The notes beneath the pieces are model-generated. The model was not told the origin of the DNA. It worked only from the letters and a program-made list of their open reading frames with translations, and searched no databases. From Acidobacteriota bacterium (GTDB taxonomy: Bacteria; Acidobacteriota; Blastocatellia; UBA7656), in assembly GCA_016201275.1 (NCBI GenBank), contig JACQDB010000038.1, forward strand, positions 1-64,000: DNA of 64,000 bases, read 5' to 3'. A program made the position numbers and the translations under genes. Positions 17,028 to 26,982 of the stretch are shown one piece after another (positions within the stretch are counted from its first letter, which is position 1; each line of letters opens with the position of its first letter).

Positions 17028-18206
17028 CTAATCTTTCGTTTCCGCATCCGGCACAAGCAGAAGTTTCACCGCTTGATGAGTGCGGACGCGCTCGAAGCCT
17101 TGTTCAAAATTTGCCAGTGGCACGGTTTCGCGTTCGATGATTTTTTCCAGTCGGGCTTTCAATCCGGTACTCTCGGTTGCCAGCATATCCAACATCGCGT
17201 ACCACGTTTCAAACATTCGTCTGCCAAAAATGCCTTTCAAAGTCACGCCTTTCCACACCGCGTACTTGCCGAAATCAAACGAGCGCAGTGGTCTTGCGGG
17301 AATCCCCAGCAACAAAATTTCGCCGCCGTTTTTCACTAGAGCGCCAGCGTCGTTGTAAGCGCCTTCGGCTCCGCTCATCTCTAAAATTACATCTATGCCG
17401 CCGCCGTGTTCGTTACGCGCTCGGTCAAATAATTCCAGCTTTTGTCCCGGCGCGGCTTCTTCGTTGGTGTCGAAACAGAAATCGGCTCCCAACTCCCGCG
17501 CCGTTGCAAAGCGATGCGCCAGATGTGCGGCGCTGAAACCACCATCGGGATTCGAGTAATCGGTAATATAAATGCGCGCCGCGCCCAAGGTTCGCGCTAC
17601 AGCAGCAGCCATCAAACCTTGTGCGCCGCAACCTAAAATGGCTACGGTTTTTCCGGCAACATCGCCTTCCATCACGGTGTGGACGCCGTTGCCTAGCGCG
17701 TCAAGGAAAGCCCCGAAGCGCGGCGGTATGACTTCGCGTCCACCAAAGCGTTCAAGGTTGACGACGTTGGTGGCGGGGACTGAGACATAATCGGCAAACG
17801 CGCCGTCTAGGTGAACGCCTTTAACGCGAATGTTCATACAGATGTGTTGATTGCCGCTGCGACATTGTTGGCAATATCCGCAAGCGATGTGCATTTCGCT
17901 AGTGACATAATCGCCGACTTGCACCAGTGCGGTGTCCACGTCTTCGCCCAACTCTACGACTTCGCCGCAAAATTCATGCCCGACAACAATGGGTTGATAG
18001 CCGCTGACATCGCCGCCGTTGTGGATAAGCATTTCGTCGCGCATCCCTTGCCGCGAAGTGATTTGATAGATGCTCTGGTCGGTGCCGCAAATCGAAGCGG
18101 CAGTCACTTTAATTTTGACATCGAAATGCCCTACGGGAGGTTCCGCTTGGTCTGTAACGTAGTGCAATCCGTCTTCGAGTAAGCTCTCTTTTTTTAGTGC
18201 TTGCAT
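17028..18206 (-). CDS. Zinc-dependent alcohol dehydrogenase, threonine-dehydrogenase-like
   Basis: A 392-residue medium-chain dehydrogenase. Catalytic zinc ligands are in ICGTDQSIY and [18 protein letters not shown]; structural zinc is bound by the four cysteines of [15 protein letters not shown]. The Rossmann motif is [21 protein letters not shown] and the overall layout resemble L-threonine 3-dehydrogenase, and kbl lies on the same strand about 6 kb downstream, so a role in threonine degradation is plausible; related sugar-alcohol dehydrogenases are the alternative. The start at 18206 follows GGAGAAG; an upstream open frame lacks a ribosome site. Confidence 0.87.
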   Translation of the reverse strand: MQALKKESLLEDGLHYVTDQAEPPVGHFDVKIKVTAASICGTDQSIYQITSRQGMRDEMLIHNGGDVSGYQPIVVGHEFCGEVVELGEDVDTALVQVGDYVTSEMHIACGYCQQCRSGNQHICMNIRVKGVHLDGAFADYVSVPATNVVNLERFGGREVIPPRFGAFLDALGNGVHTVMEGDVAGKTVAILGCGAQGLMAAAVARTLGAARIYITDYSNPDGGFSAAHLAHRFATARELGADFCFDTNEEAAPGQKLELFDRARNEHGGGIDVILEMSGAEGAYNDAGALVKNGGEILLLGIPARPLRSFDFGKYAVWKGVTLKGIFGRRMFETWYAMLDMLATESTGLKARLEKIIERETVPLANFEQGFERVRTHQAVKLLLVPDAETKD

Positions 18207-18267
18207 TTTTTCTTCTCCATAAAAAAATCGGCGCAAGCTTTGTGAGCCTGCGCCTCGTACAATGAAT

Positions 18268-18621
18268 TTATGTTTCTCTGGTAATGGTTTCTCTAATCTT
18301 TTTCGGCAATTTTGCAACAACCATGTCGTAAGAATTTTTGACTAAACTTTTAATCTCTGCGTCGCTCAAAGCATCGAGCCTTTCCAGCGTCACCCATTTA
18401 TTGCGCGCCATATAAGGCGCAGGGATGATGCCCGCTAACTCAATCAACTGATCAAATTTTTCCGGCGTACACTTGAAGGATAAACGAGTGGGCGTGATTT
18501 CCAAGCTGACGACAGCGAAAATTTTATTGCCGACGCGAAACAACAAATCGTTGTCCCATTGAATGCCCTCGGTGGCGTGCGGCAACGAGAGACAATAAGC
18601 GCGTATTGATTCGATGTCCAT
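18268..18621 (-). CDS. MmcQ/YjbR family protein
   Basis: A 117-residue protein of the MmcQ/YjbR double-wing fold. Diagnostic stretches are [20 protein letters not shown] near the start, [22 protein letters not shown] and [20 protein letters not shown]. YjbR relatives bind DNA weakly or are of unknown role. It lies 14 bases downstream of a Uma2 family gene and upstream of the dehydrogenase on the same strand. The family match is strong; function is not established. Confidence 0.88.
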   Translation of the reverse strand: MDIESIRAYCLSLPHATEGIQWDNDLLFRVGNKIFAVVSLEITPTRLSFKCTPEKFDQLIELAGIIPAPYMARNKWVTLERLDALSDAEIKSLVKNSYDMVVAKLPKKIRETITRET

Positions 18622-18635
18622 AAACAGATTGATGA

Positions 18636-19208
18636 TTAACGCTCGCGGAAAATGCTGCTCAACTTTAAGCGCAAGCCTTTCAAAACAGTTGAGGTCAATT
18701 CGTCTTCGATACCAAAAGTAGCAGCCAATTCCAGTCCGCGTTTCCTCAACTTGTAAACCTGTATGGTGCGATTTTCCGTGTCAACAATCCAATATTCCCG
18801 GACTTTGTACAGGCCATAGAGTTGCCGTTTGATGCTGCGGTCACGCTTCTCGTTCTCGGCTCCCGGCGACAGAATTTCGACCACTAAATCCGGCGTGCCA
18901 TACACTCTCTCGCTGGTCGCTATCTTTGCAATTCGTTCGTTGCTGATGAAGATCAGGTCTGGAATCACGCCATTGAAATCATCAAAGATGACACCCAATC
19001 CGGGGCGCAGAATGCCTACAGGTGACTCCCGCAAAAACGACTCTAAATCAAATTGCAAATAATGAAGCGCGCTTTGATGTTTATTCGTGGGTGAACGAGA
19101 CATATAAATCGCTCCTTCAATTAATTCGTACCGATTGCCATCATCGGGCATCGCATCAAGGTCGGCGATGGTCAAGACGGGTTCAATTATGCGTTTTAAG
19201 TTTTTCAT
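18636..19208 (-). CDS. Uma2 family (DUF820) putative restriction-endonuclease-fold protein
   Basis: A 190-residue protein with the PD-(D/E)XK-like core of the Uma2 family: YELIEGAIYMS, VIPDLIFISN (catalytic Asp) and DLVVEILSPG then KREYW-like VREYWIVDTENRTIQVY, with Glu in VEILSP. Start at 19208 follows GGAGGGCTGC; an ATG nine codons earlier lacks a site. Such proteins are abundant in cyanobacteria and Acidobacteria, and their biological role is unclear despite the nuclease fold. Confidence 0.9.
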   Translation of the reverse strand: MKNLKRIIEPVLTIADLDAMPDDGNRYELIEGAIYMSRSPTNKHQSALHYLQFDLESFLRESPVGILRPGLGVIFDDFNGVIPDLIFISNERIAKIATSERVYGTPDLVVEILSPGAENEKRDRSIKRQLYGLYKVREYWIVDTENRTIQVYKLRKRGLELAATFGIEDELTSTVLKGLRLKLSSIFRER

Positions 19209-19269
19209 GCAGCCCTCCATCATTTGCCTGTTCAATAAGCAAACATGGTCATCTTAGCACAATCAGTCT

Positions 19270-20238
19270 TTACGGAATGAGCAGCACTTTGCCGGTGGTC
19301 TTTCTGCCTTCGAGTTGGCGATGGGCTTCGGCGGCTTCGGCAAGCGGGAAAGTTTTTTCGATTCGCAACTGCAATTCGCCAGACGCCACCCAACTTAAAA
19401 CTTCACCGGCTCGCCACTCCAATTCTGCGCGGGTTGCGCTGTAGTGAGCCAAGCTGGGGCGGGTCAAAAATACCGAGCCTTGTTGCGCTAAAAGCGCCGG
19501 ATTGACAGGCTCCACAGTACCGCTTGATTGCCCGAACAAAGCCAGCATTCCACGCGGCGCAAGGCATTTTAGACTTTTCAAAAAAGTTGTTTTGCCAACC
19601 GAATCATAAACCACCTGCACACCCTTACCATCAGTGATGCGCTTTACTTCTGCTTCAAAATCCTGCTCGGTGTACAAAATAATTTCGTCGGCTCCCGCAT
19701 CTTTGGCAAGCTCGGCTTTGGCTTGGGTTGACACCGTGCCGATGACCCGCGCCCCGATTTGCTTGGCCATTTGAATCAACAACAGCCCCACGCCACCCGC
19801 CGCCGCGTGAACCAATGTGCTATCGCCACGCTTGAGCGCGTAAGTTGAAGTGACCAAATAATGCGCCGTCATGCCTTGCAACATCGCAGCAGCCGCGCTC
19901 GATTCATCAATGTTTGCAGGAAGCTTTATCAAGCGTTCGGCAGCCACACAAGCATACTCGGCATAGGAACCGGGGCTGCTCGCATAAGCGACGCGGTCGC
20001 CAACAGCTAGACCGTTGACGCCTGCGCCCAACGCCTCGACCACGCCCGCGCCTTCACTGCCGGGCGTAAACGGCAGCGCCATCGGGTAAAGCCCTGTGCG
20101 ATGATAAACGTCTATGAAGTTCAAACCTATCGCGCCGAGCTTCACTAACGCTTCTCCTGCTTTCGGCGTCGGTGTTTCAACATCGCGATACTGCAAAACT
20201 TCATCGCCGCCGTATTGCTCAACGACAATTGCTTTCAT
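19270..20238 (-). CDS. NADPH:quinone oxidoreductase
   Basis: A 322-residue zinc-free member of the medium-chain family (QOR/zeta-crystallin type). MKAIVVEQYGGDEVLQYRDV is the typical start, GLNFIDVYHRTGLYP the substrate region, and VHAAAGGVGLLLIQMAKQIG the NADPH-binding motif. Zinc cysteines are absent, as expected. The start has AAGGAC in position; that sequence directly adjoins a heptamer repeat tract. It reduces quinones by one- or two-electron transfer and is usually linked to oxidative stress. Confidence 0.92.
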   Translation of the reverse strand: MKAIVVEQYGGDEVLQYRDVETPTPKAGEALVKLGAIGLNFIDVYHRTGLYPMALPFTPGSEGAGVVEALGAGVNGLAVGDRVAYASSPGSYAEYACVAAERLIKLPANIDESSAAAAMLQGMTAHYLVTSTYALKRGDSTLVHAAAGGVGLLLIQMAKQIGARVIGTVSTQAKAELAKDAGADEIILYTEQDFEAEVKRITDGKGVQVVYDSVGKTTFLKSLKCLAPRGMLALFGQSSGTVEPVNPALLAQQGSVFLTRPSLAHYSATRAELEWRAGEVLSWVASGELQLRIEKTFPLAEAAEAHRQLEGRKTTGKVLLIP

Positions 20239-20251
20239 TGCTTTGTCCTTT

Positions 20252-20345
20252 GTTACTGGTTATTTGTTACTGGTTATTTGTTACTGGTTATTAGCAGCTT
20301 ATTCGCTATGACCAATAACAAGGAACAAATAACCAGTAACAAATA
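20252..20345. repeat. Heptamer repeats with inverted halves (ACCAGTA family)
   Basis: Left half: three copies of TTGTTACTGGTTATT. Right half: AACAAATAACCAGTAACAAA, the complement. Between them is a short loop with GACCAATAACAAGG. The tract fills the gap between the DUF1080 stop and the quinone reductase start and can fold as one hairpin. The same heptamers occur at 26892-26962 and 27151-27210. Confidence 0.8.
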
Positions 20346-20346
20346 A

Positions 20347-21291
20347 TTATTTGATAATCGGCGTAACCGTGACTTTGCGAAACCAGACTCTGCCGTGGTC
20401 GCCTTGCAGCATGATGGGGCCGGGTTTGCTTTCCGCGCTGTCCAGAGCGCCGCCGGTAACGCCATCAATGATTTGATTATCGTGAACTTTCTGGCCGTTC
20501 AAAAAGACCGTGACGCGATTGCCGACGATGATGGCTTCCATCTCCTGCCATTCGCCTGCCGGTTTGCTGGCGTTGACTTGCGGAGCGACGCGACTGTAAA
20601 TGGCCATGTGGCCGTGACTCTCTGGCGCTTTGCCGTAATCGTCGAGGACTTGCAATTCATAACGTCCGCGCAGATAGATGCCGCTGTTGCTCTGCGCTTC
20701 GAGTTTGTATTCGGCGTGAATCTTGAAGTTTTGAAAGGTTTGTTTAGAGACCAGATTATTCGCGCCCGCCTGGTTTTCCATCACCCCGTTCACCACCGAC
20801 CAACCGGAAGGCTTGCCTTTCATTTCCACGCCCCAAGTTGACTCGATGCTTTTGCCGTCGAACAAGTCCACTGGTTTGCCGTAGGTGTGTTTGGCGTTGG
20901 CATCGGCTTTGCCCCAACGCGGCGCACGCACGCCTACCCAATTAATGGTCTCGGTTTTATTGGTCTTTTTATCGGTGAGCGTCAAAGTGCCGATGAGTTT
21001 GCCGCCCACCAGTTTGGCTTTGTGTATCTGCGTCATGCCAGGTTGCGAAGCGTCAAAAACCAGTTCGTTGTTTTCCAAGCTGACTTTGGTAAGCGGATAG
21101 ACACTGCCCCAGCGATAGAGAAAACTTCCGCTAAGTTGACCGTTGGTTTCTTTCACTTCCAGCCAGCAGACTTGATGGCTATCCAGCGTGGTCGCCGTGA
21201 TGTCCCATTTGCCCACATACGGATTGCTTTTCGCAAAGCCTGTGGAGATAAATAAAAGCGCCAGAAATACCGGCATGATACGTTTCAACAT
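20347..21291 (-). CDS. Exported DUF1080 (3-keto-disaccharide hydrolase-like) protein
   Basis: A 314-residue protein with a signal peptide (MLKRIMPVFLALLFISTGFA). A C-terminal concanavalin-like DUF1080 domain starts near residue 135: PVDLFDGKSIESTWGVEMKG, NLVSKQTFQNFKIHAEYKLE, NSGIYLRGRYELQVLDDYG and a final WFRKVTV strand. This domain occurs in glycoside hydrolases acting on plant-type or 3-keto sugars in Acidobacteria and Planctomycetes. The N-terminal 110 residues form a separate beta-rich region (WDITATTLDSHQVC). Predicted secreted carbohydrate-active protein; substrate not readable. Confidence 0.88.
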   Translation of the reverse strand: MLKRIMPVFLALLFISTGFAKSNPYVGKWDITATTLDSHQVCWLEVKETNGQLSGSFLYRWGSVYPLTKVSLENNELVFDASQPGMTQIHKAKLVGGKLIGTLTLTDKKTNKTETINWVGVRAPRWGKADANAKHTYGKPVDLFDGKSIESTWGVEMKGKPSGWSVVNGVMENQAGANNLVSKQTFQNFKIHAEYKLEAQSNSGIYLRGRYELQVLDDYGKAPESHGHMAIYSRVAPQVNASKPAGEWQEMEAIIVGNRVTVFLNGQKVHDNQIIDGVTGGALDSAESKPGPIMLQGDHGRVWFRKVTVTPIIK

Positions 21292-21420
21292 GGCTCCTCC
21301 TGATTGATATTGTGAAAAAGTTTACTGGCCGCAAGCGTCAAGCACAGCCAAACGCGCAGTATAACGAAAGGCCCAAAAGCCATGCAATGCAGACGCTTGA
21401 ATTGCCAGTTTCAAGCTCGG

Positions 21421-21473
21421 CAGGAACCGCAGAGGCCGCTGTACAATGGAACAGCGGCCTCTGCGGTTTCCTG
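21421..21473. other. Strong hairpin downstream of histidine kinase gene
   Basis: CAGGAACCGCAGAGGCCGCT (21421-21440) pairs with 21453-21473 to give a stem of about 22 bp with a single bulged base and an 8-base loop. No T-run follows on either strand, so it is not a classical intrinsic terminator, although it lies 37 bases after the kinase stop. It may stabilise the 3' end or be a repeat element. Confidence 0.65.
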
Positions 21474-21509
21474 CGGCGCACCAGAATTCGCTAGCCCAAG
21501 TCTAGCGAT

Positions 21510-24041
21510 TCAGGACACCGGACCTAGCGGCGTGCTGGATTCGGCAAGGTTGGCGATGGCGGTTATCAACTCAAACGGCTCGACCGGTTTCGGCACGAAC
21601 ATATTGTAGCCCGCCGACAAAGCGCGGGCGCGGTCTTCAACTCGCACATAGGCCGTCAACGCCAGACTGGGAATGGCTCTGCCACCGGCGGCTTCCAGAG
21701 CGCGCACTTGATCTATCAACGAGTAGCCATCTTCTCCGGGCATAGCCAGATCCGAGACCAGTATGTCCGGCTTGAACCATTCGATAGTCTCAAGCGCTTC
21801 GGCAGTAGATGTGGCCAACTGCACTTCGGCTTGGCATTCGCGCAGCACCACCAGCAGCATTTGCAAACTATCGGCATCGTCGTCAACCAACAGCACACGC
21901 AAACCGGCAAGCGAGGGCAAAGACGGTTTACGCGGCGTGGTTTCGTAATACAACTTTGCCGGTTGCTCGACGTGGCGCGCACTGCGATTGCGGTCGGCAA
22001 CGACGGCCAGCGGCAGGCGTATGGTAAAAGTTGCGCCCAACCCTTCGCCGCGACTATCGGCCTTGACGGTGCCGCCATGCAGATCAACCAGATGACGCAC
22101 AATCGCCAAGCCCAACCCCAAGCCGCCGTGTCGGCGCGTGCTGCTGCCATCGGCCTGCCGGAAGCGATCAAAAATAAACGGCAGAAAATCGGCGCTGATG
22201 CCTTGGCCGGTATCGCTGACCGAAATTTGCACATCGCCATCGGCGCGCTCGACGCGCACCTCTATGCGTCCGCCAAGGGGCGTGAATTTGATAGCATTGG
22301 ATAACAGGTTCCAGATAATCTGCTGAAAGCGGCTGGCATCGCCGGAGATGTGGCGCACCGCAGGGTCGAGGATTACCGCCAATTGAATCGTTTTGGCGTC
22401 TGCCGCCAGTTGTATCGAATCTATCGCCGCGTTAATCGCCAGGGACACATCAACCGGTTCGATGTTGAGGCGCAATTTGCCAGTAACCACCCGCGACATA
22501 TCCAGTATGTCTTCGATTAATTGCGCCTGCGATTTGGCATTGCGCCCAATGGTTTCGATGGCGCGCCTCATGGTCTCTTCATTGAGGCGGCCATCGCGCA
22601 GCATATGCGCCCAGCCGATGATGGCATTCAAAGGAGTACGCAATTCGTGCGACACGGTAGCCAAAAATTCGTCCTTCATGCGATTGGCGATTTCGGCTTC
22701 GGCTCTGGCCAACTGCTCCTGCACCAGCAACTGCTGGCGCTCGGTCAATTCCTCTTGCACCTGCCGATGCAGACGAGCGTTCTCGATAAAATCCACCGCC
22801 ATGCGCGCATATAAATCCATCAAGCGCATTTCACGTTCCGTGGGTTTGTACGACTGACGAAAATGCACCGTCAGCACGCCGATCAGATGACCATTGCGAG
22901 TAATCAAAGGGGTGCTGTGACAGGCGCGAAAACCGGCCTTGCGGGCGGCTTCCCGATACGGCGCAAAGATCGGGTCGCTTTCCACATCCTCAACGATGAC
23001 GCGCCGCTGCTCTTGATAAGCTGTACCGCACGCGCCGCCGCCCGGTGGCACCCACTCGACCACCTTGAGAAACTCCTCAGCGAAACCGCTGTGAGCCTGA
23101 AGTTGCAGGCCGTTGCCCTGTGCGTCGCACAACGACAGCAAACCCAGCGAAGTCCCATGCACAGTCATCGCCGCTCGCAACATCTCTTGCAAGATGGCCT
23201 CCATATTCAGCGTGCCGGTCAATCTCAAACTCATCTCGTGCAGGCGGCGCAAATCCTCGACCTGCAATTCCAGTTCATCTTTCACAACGTGCAGCGCTGC
23301 TTCCATGTTTTTGCGCTCGGCAATCTCGGCTTCCAGGGTTCGCGCCTTCTGCTGCAATTTGATGATGGCGCGCAAGCGCTCGTCAGGATTGGTCAACTGC
23401 GAATAACTTTCGGCAGGGATAACTTGCGAGTGCGTAGCACAAACCTCTTGCAAAGATGCGGCGTGCGCTTCGCTGCCAAAGCCGCTCATCGGATAGGCGC
23501 AGTACAGTTGAAAAGTTTTGTGGCGGCGCAAATCGTTCCACATCTCTTCGAGACGAATCGCGCCGTCATAATTTCCCGACGCCCACAAGGTCGCCACCAT
23601 CTCGCCGAAAACCCGCACCCGCCGTCCGCCTTGCGCGGCGCGATCAAGCACGCCCCCGACAAATTCGGCAAACCGCCCAGGCTCAGGCTTGCCGTCCACC
23701 ATGAAGCGAGGCAAGGCTTCGTGTTCATCAACCGACAGATATTGATTGTCAGCCTTGAGGGCGCACACATTCAGACCGCCTCTCTGCAAGCGTTCTTCCA
23801 GTTGCTGACGATGCGCCGTGGTAGCAATCACCACACAGGCATCTCCGGCCTCCAGCCCCGCACTGATAAATTCATTCAGCGAATCCAGCAGGTAGCTATC
23901 CGTTTCGTAAAACTGCACAAAGTGTGCAGGCTCATGGGCGCGATTCAAAATCTCGGTTGGGGTCAGCGTTTGCACCATCCCGTTAGCGGTTGGGCAGGCG
24001 TCGAGCGCGTGAGTCAGGCTATTATGTTTCATTGCTTTCAC
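21510..24041 (-). CDS. Hybrid sensor histidine kinase (MEDS-GAF-HisKA-HATPase-REC)
   Basis: An 843-residue cytoplasmic kinase with no membrane segment. Residues about 30-200 form a MEDS domain (HEPAHFVQFYETDSYLLDSL), otherwise found in DcmR-type and methanogen sensors. A coiled coil (KLQQKARTLEAEIAERKN) leads to a GAF domain at about 280-430. The phosphoacceptor His is in SHELRTPLNAIIGW near 464. HATPase motifs are NLLSNAIKF, VSDTGQGI and GLGLGLAIVRHLV. A receiver domain follows from about 717 (VLLVDDDADS, phosphoacceptor Asp in VSDLAMPGEDGY, conserved Lys in VPKPVEP). It has no adjacent response regulator, so output presumably goes to a distant partner. Confidence 0.95.
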   Translation of the reverse strand: MKAMKHNSLTHALDACPTANGMVQTLTPTEILNRAHEPAHFVQFYETDSYLLDSLNEFISAGLEAGDACVVIATTAHRQQLEERLQRGGLNVCALKADNQYLSVDEHEALPRFMVDGKPEPGRFAEFVGGVLDRAAQGGRRVRVFGEMVATLWASGNYDGAIRLEEMWNDLRRHKTFQLYCAYPMSGFGSEAHAASLQEVCATHSQVIPAESYSQLTNPDERLRAIIKLQQKARTLEAEIAERKNMEAALHVVKDELELQVEDLRRLHEMSLRLTGTLNMEAILQEMLRAAMTVHGTSLGLLSLCDAQGNGLQLQAHSGFAEEFLKVVEWVPPGGGACGTAYQEQRRVIVEDVESDPIFAPYREAARKAGFRACHSTPLITRNGHLIGVLTVHFRQSYKPTEREMRLMDLYARMAVDFIENARLHRQVQEELTERQQLLVQEQLARAEAEIANRMKDEFLATVSHELRTPLNAIIGWAHMLRDGRLNEETMRRAIETIGRNAKSQAQLIEDILDMSRVVTGKLRLNIEPVDVSLAINAAIDSIQLAADAKTIQLAVILDPAVRHISGDASRFQQIIWNLLSNAIKFTPLGGRIEVRVERADGDVQISVSDTGQGISADFLPFIFDRFRQADGSSTRRHGGLGLGLAIVRHLVDLHGGTVKADSRGEGLGATFTIRLPLAVVADRNRSARHVEQPAKLYYETTPRKPSLPSLAGLRVLLVDDDADSLQMLLVVLRECQAEVQLATSTAEALETIEWFKPDILVSDLAMPGEDGYSLIDQVRALEAAGGRAIPSLALTAYVRVEDRARALSAGYNMFVPKPVEPFELITAIANLAESSTPLGPVS

Positions 24042-24467
24042 CGGGAAATCCGTGCAGGGATTTCCATCAAGGCAAAGAGGTTCAGTAAAAAAAACAATAG
24101 ATTATGGTTGGCTTACCTTGAATGGAGGTCAGCCGCAGGTCTCGCTCGCCCCCACATTGTAAGCGGCTGGCAAAGTAAACGCCAGACAAAGTGAAGCATT
24201 TTTTTCAACCAACGAACGCCGTAACACAAGGCCGTATATCGGCTTCGCCAGCGTCAATAGAAACGCTAGTCAACGATGAACACCGCGCAAAAAAAGAGCG
24301 CAGCTTGACGCGCTCATTTCCTCCGCGCTTTGCTGCCTGAGCCAGGCTCCTTCACGATTTGAACAAAAATTTAGCGCCACCAAAGCAGCTTGTCGGCGCA
24401 CAAGAAACACCCCCTTGCAAGGTGGTAATAAATTTCAATGTAGTAATACGCTGGGACGATTTTTCTT
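24042..24467. other. Gene-free spacer
   Basis: The stretch between the histidine kinase start and the helicase stop shows no credible gene, repeat or RNA. The kinase promoter should lie at its left end. A short GAGCGC-rich palindromic patch near 24290-24325 is weak. Confidence 0.4.
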
Positions 24468-26891
24468 TCACGCTTTTTCAAGTGCCGCGAATTTCGCTAC
24501 GAATTTCTTTTGCCCGTAGCCCGGAAAACTCACCGTCAATTTTGCTTCGTCGCCCACCCCTTCGACTTTCAAGACCATGCCTTGCCCGTACTTCGCGTGT
24601 CGCACGCGAGCGCCGACTTTGAATTTTGCGCCGGAATCCGATGCCGACGCAACGCGAGGCGGCGGAGAACCAGCGCTGGCTCCACCGGCACGCCCTTTCG
24701 CCGCGTCAACTGGTTTTGGCGTCCCCGCCTCTCTGGCTTCAGCTTCCTGGATGCGACGTTTGAAAAAATCGTTGACGCTGTCAACGGAGTTATAAGTTTT
24801 GCCTGAAAAGTTGGAAGTCTTCTTCACCGCAGGCGGCGCTTCGCCGCGCAAGGCGGCAGCGGCTTCGCGGTTATGTTTGGTTTCCGGTCGGGCGGCAAAC
24901 TTCAACCACGAAGGCCCCAGCGAAACATCCTGCATCAACGTCATCGGTATCTCGTTCAAAAACCGCGAAGGCTCTGCCGCCAATTCCTCGCCCCAGGTGC
25001 GTCGCCGCATGGCGTGCGTGATGTACAGATATTTTTGCGCCCGCGTGATCGCCACATAACAAAGTCGGCGCTCTTCTTCCAAATCCTTTTCGCTGGAAGC
25101 AGCGCGGGAATGCGGAAACAGATTCTCTTCTAGGCCAACCATGAAGACGACAGGAAATTCCAGACCTTTCGCCGCGTGTATGCTCATCAAGGTGACCCGC
25201 GCATCTTCTTTGTACTGGTCGGTGTCGGCAACCAATGCCGCGTGGTCTATGAAATCGCGCAAGGTTTCGCCTTGATTTTCGGCTTCGACGGCGGCGCTGA
25301 CCAACTCTTCGATGTTGTAGAGACGGCCTTCGGCTTCTTCGGTTTTCTCTTCCTGCAAAGCGCTAACATAGCCGGTATCGGCGGCCACTGCCTTGACGAT
25401 TTCCGACAGCGCTTCGTCAGCATTGACGCGCTCGCGTATGGCGCTCATCACGCGGCGAAAGCCGTCAAGCGCCAGCATCGCCCGCGTATTGATGGTTTTA
25501 TTAGCAATCGCTACGCCTATGGCTTCCCACATCGAAACCCCCAAATCCTGTTGTTGCGTGTGCAGGATGTCGAGGGTTGCTTTGCCGATGCCACGCGGCG
25601 GCGCATTGATGATGCGCGACAACGCCATGTCATCATGCGGATTCATAGCCAACTTCAAATAGGCGATGAGGTCTTTGATTTCGGCGCGTTCATAAAACGA
25701 AAAGCCGCCGACGATGTTGTAAGCAAGGCCGCGCCGCCGTAAAGATTCTTCAAACAAACGCGACTGCGCGTTGGTGCGATACAACACGGCGCAACGCGTG
25801 TGGGGATCGCGGCGCAAATGCTCTTGAATCTTTTCGCCAACAAACGACGCTTCGCCATCGCCGTCATACGATTGATAGTAGCGAATCGCCTCGCCCTGCC
25901 CCAAGGCATCGGTCGCATAAAGCGTCTTCGGCAAACGCTGGGTGTTGCGTTCGATGATTTTGTTAGCAGCTTCGAGAATGGTCTGCGTCGAGCGATAGTT
26001 CTGTTCGAGCTTGATTAATTTCGTGCCTTGGAAATCTTTTTCAAAATTCAGGATGATGTTGAAATCCGAGCCGCGAAAGGCGTAGATGCTCTGGTCCAAA
26101 TCTCCCACTACGCAAAGGCTGCGACCTTTCCATAACTCTTCTTCGTTAATCTTCGCCTGCTCAATTTTGGTTGCGCCCACGGCAATCAAGCGCGTGAGTT
26201 CGTATTGAATGGCGTTGGTGTCCTGAAATTCGTCCACCATGAGGTGCGCGAAACGCTCGTGATAATGAGCGCGCACGTCGGGAACCTGGCGTAACAACTC
26301 GACGGTTTTAATCAGCAAATCGTCAAAGTCCATCGCGTTGGCCTGGGCGATGCGTTGCTCATATTGCCGATAAATCTGGGCGATTTTCTCGGTTTTTTCC
26401 GAAGCGTAATCGGCTTGATTGGCGTAAGAGGTCGGCGATTGTCCACGATTCTTTGCGCCGCTGATGACCGATAAAGCTAGTCTCGCGCTCAAAGATTTAT
26501 CATCAAAGCCCAAGTCTTTCATGATAGTTCGCACCAGACGAGTCTGGTCGTCGGTGTCATAAATCGTGAAGTCGCGAGTGTAGGCGCTCTGCATCTTTTC
26601 GACATCGCGGCGCAGTATGCGAACGCATAACGAGTGAAAAGTGGAAATCAGCGGCGCGGCAATCTGTCGTTGATGGCCGAGCATTTTGTGTATGCGCTCT
26701 TTCATCTCTTGCGCCGCTTTATTGGTGAAAGTGACGGCGAGTATGCGATCCGGTCGCACGCCGGTTTCAATCAGATGCACGATGCGATAAATGATGACGC
26801 GGGTTTTGCCCGACCCCGCACCCGCTAAAATCAACAGCGGCCCTTCAACGGTTTCGACAGCTTCGCGTTGTTCGTGGTTTAAGTTTTCCAT
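24468..26891 (-). CDS. pcrA: UvrD/PcrA family 3'-5' DNA helicase
   Basis: An 807-residue superfamily 1A helicase. Walker A is AGAGSGKT (residues 23-30); other motifs include AVTFTNKAAQEM (Ia), DEFQDTN (II), VGDLDQSIYAFRGSD (III), LEQNYRST (IV), TLMSIHAAKGLEFPVVFMVG (V) and EERRLCYVAITRA (VI). The C-terminus carries the PcrA-type tudor module (FKVGARVRHAKYGQGMVLKV). It unwinds DNA during repair and clears RNA polymerase and recombinase filaments. The start codon abuts a heptamer repeat tract and no ribosome site is visible upstream. Confidence 0.96.
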   Translation of the reverse strand: MENLNHEQREAVETVEGPLLILAGAGSGKTRVIIYRIVHLIETGVRPDRILAVTFTNKAAQEMKERIHKMLGHQRQIAAPLISTFHSLCVRILRRDVEKMQSAYTRDFTIYDTDDQTRLVRTIMKDLGFDDKSLSARLALSVISGAKNRGQSPTSYANQADYASEKTEKIAQIYRQYEQRIAQANAMDFDDLLIKTVELLRQVPDVRAHYHERFAHLMVDEFQDTNAIQYELTRLIAVGATKIEQAKINEEELWKGRSLCVVGDLDQSIYAFRGSDFNIILNFEKDFQGTKLIKLEQNYRSTQTILEAANKIIERNTQRLPKTLYATDALGQGEAIRYYQSYDGDGEASFVGEKIQEHLRRDPHTRCAVLYRTNAQSRLFEESLRRRGLAYNIVGGFSFYERAEIKDLIAYLKLAMNPHDDMALSRIINAPPRGIGKATLDILHTQQQDLGVSMWEAIGVAIANKTINTRAMLALDGFRRVMSAIRERVNADEALSEIVKAVAADTGYVSALQEEKTEEAEGRLYNIEELVSAAVEAENQGETLRDFIDHAALVADTDQYKEDARVTLMSIHAAKGLEFPVVFMVGLEENLFPHSRAASSEKDLEEERRLCYVAITRAQKYLYITHAMRRRTWGEELAAEPSRFLNEIPMTLMQDVSLGPSWLKFAARPETKHNREAAAALRGEAPPAVKKTSNFSGKTYNSVDSVNDFFKRRIQEAEAREAGTPKPVDAAKGRAGGASAGSPPPRVASASDSGAKFKVGARVRHAKYGQGMVLKVEGVGDEAKLTVSFPGYGQKKFVAKFAALEKA

Positions 26892-26962
26892 TTTCTGGTT
26901 ATTGGTTAATTGGCTATTGGTTATTGGTTACTGGTTATTGGTTATTGGTTATTGGTTATTGG
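26892..26962. repeat. Heptamer repeats (GGTTATT family), left tract
   Basis: About nine near-identical units of GGTTATT/GGTTACT run directly up to the pcrA start codon. The complementary tract lies at 27151-27210, so the two can pair across the inverted-repeat element between them. Confidence 0.85.
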
Positions 26963-26982
26963 GCTTTCGACTTCTCCAACCT

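Noticed and set aside
21421-21473. Classical intrinsic terminator for the histidine kinase gene
   Set aside because: The stem is strong but no T-run follows on either strand, so it is listed as an unassigned hairpin.
22863-24194. 443-codon open frame antisense to the histidine kinase gene
   Set aside because: It is the complement of a gene with full kinase motifs; the translation is low-complexity His/Arg/Gln-rich and has no domain signature.
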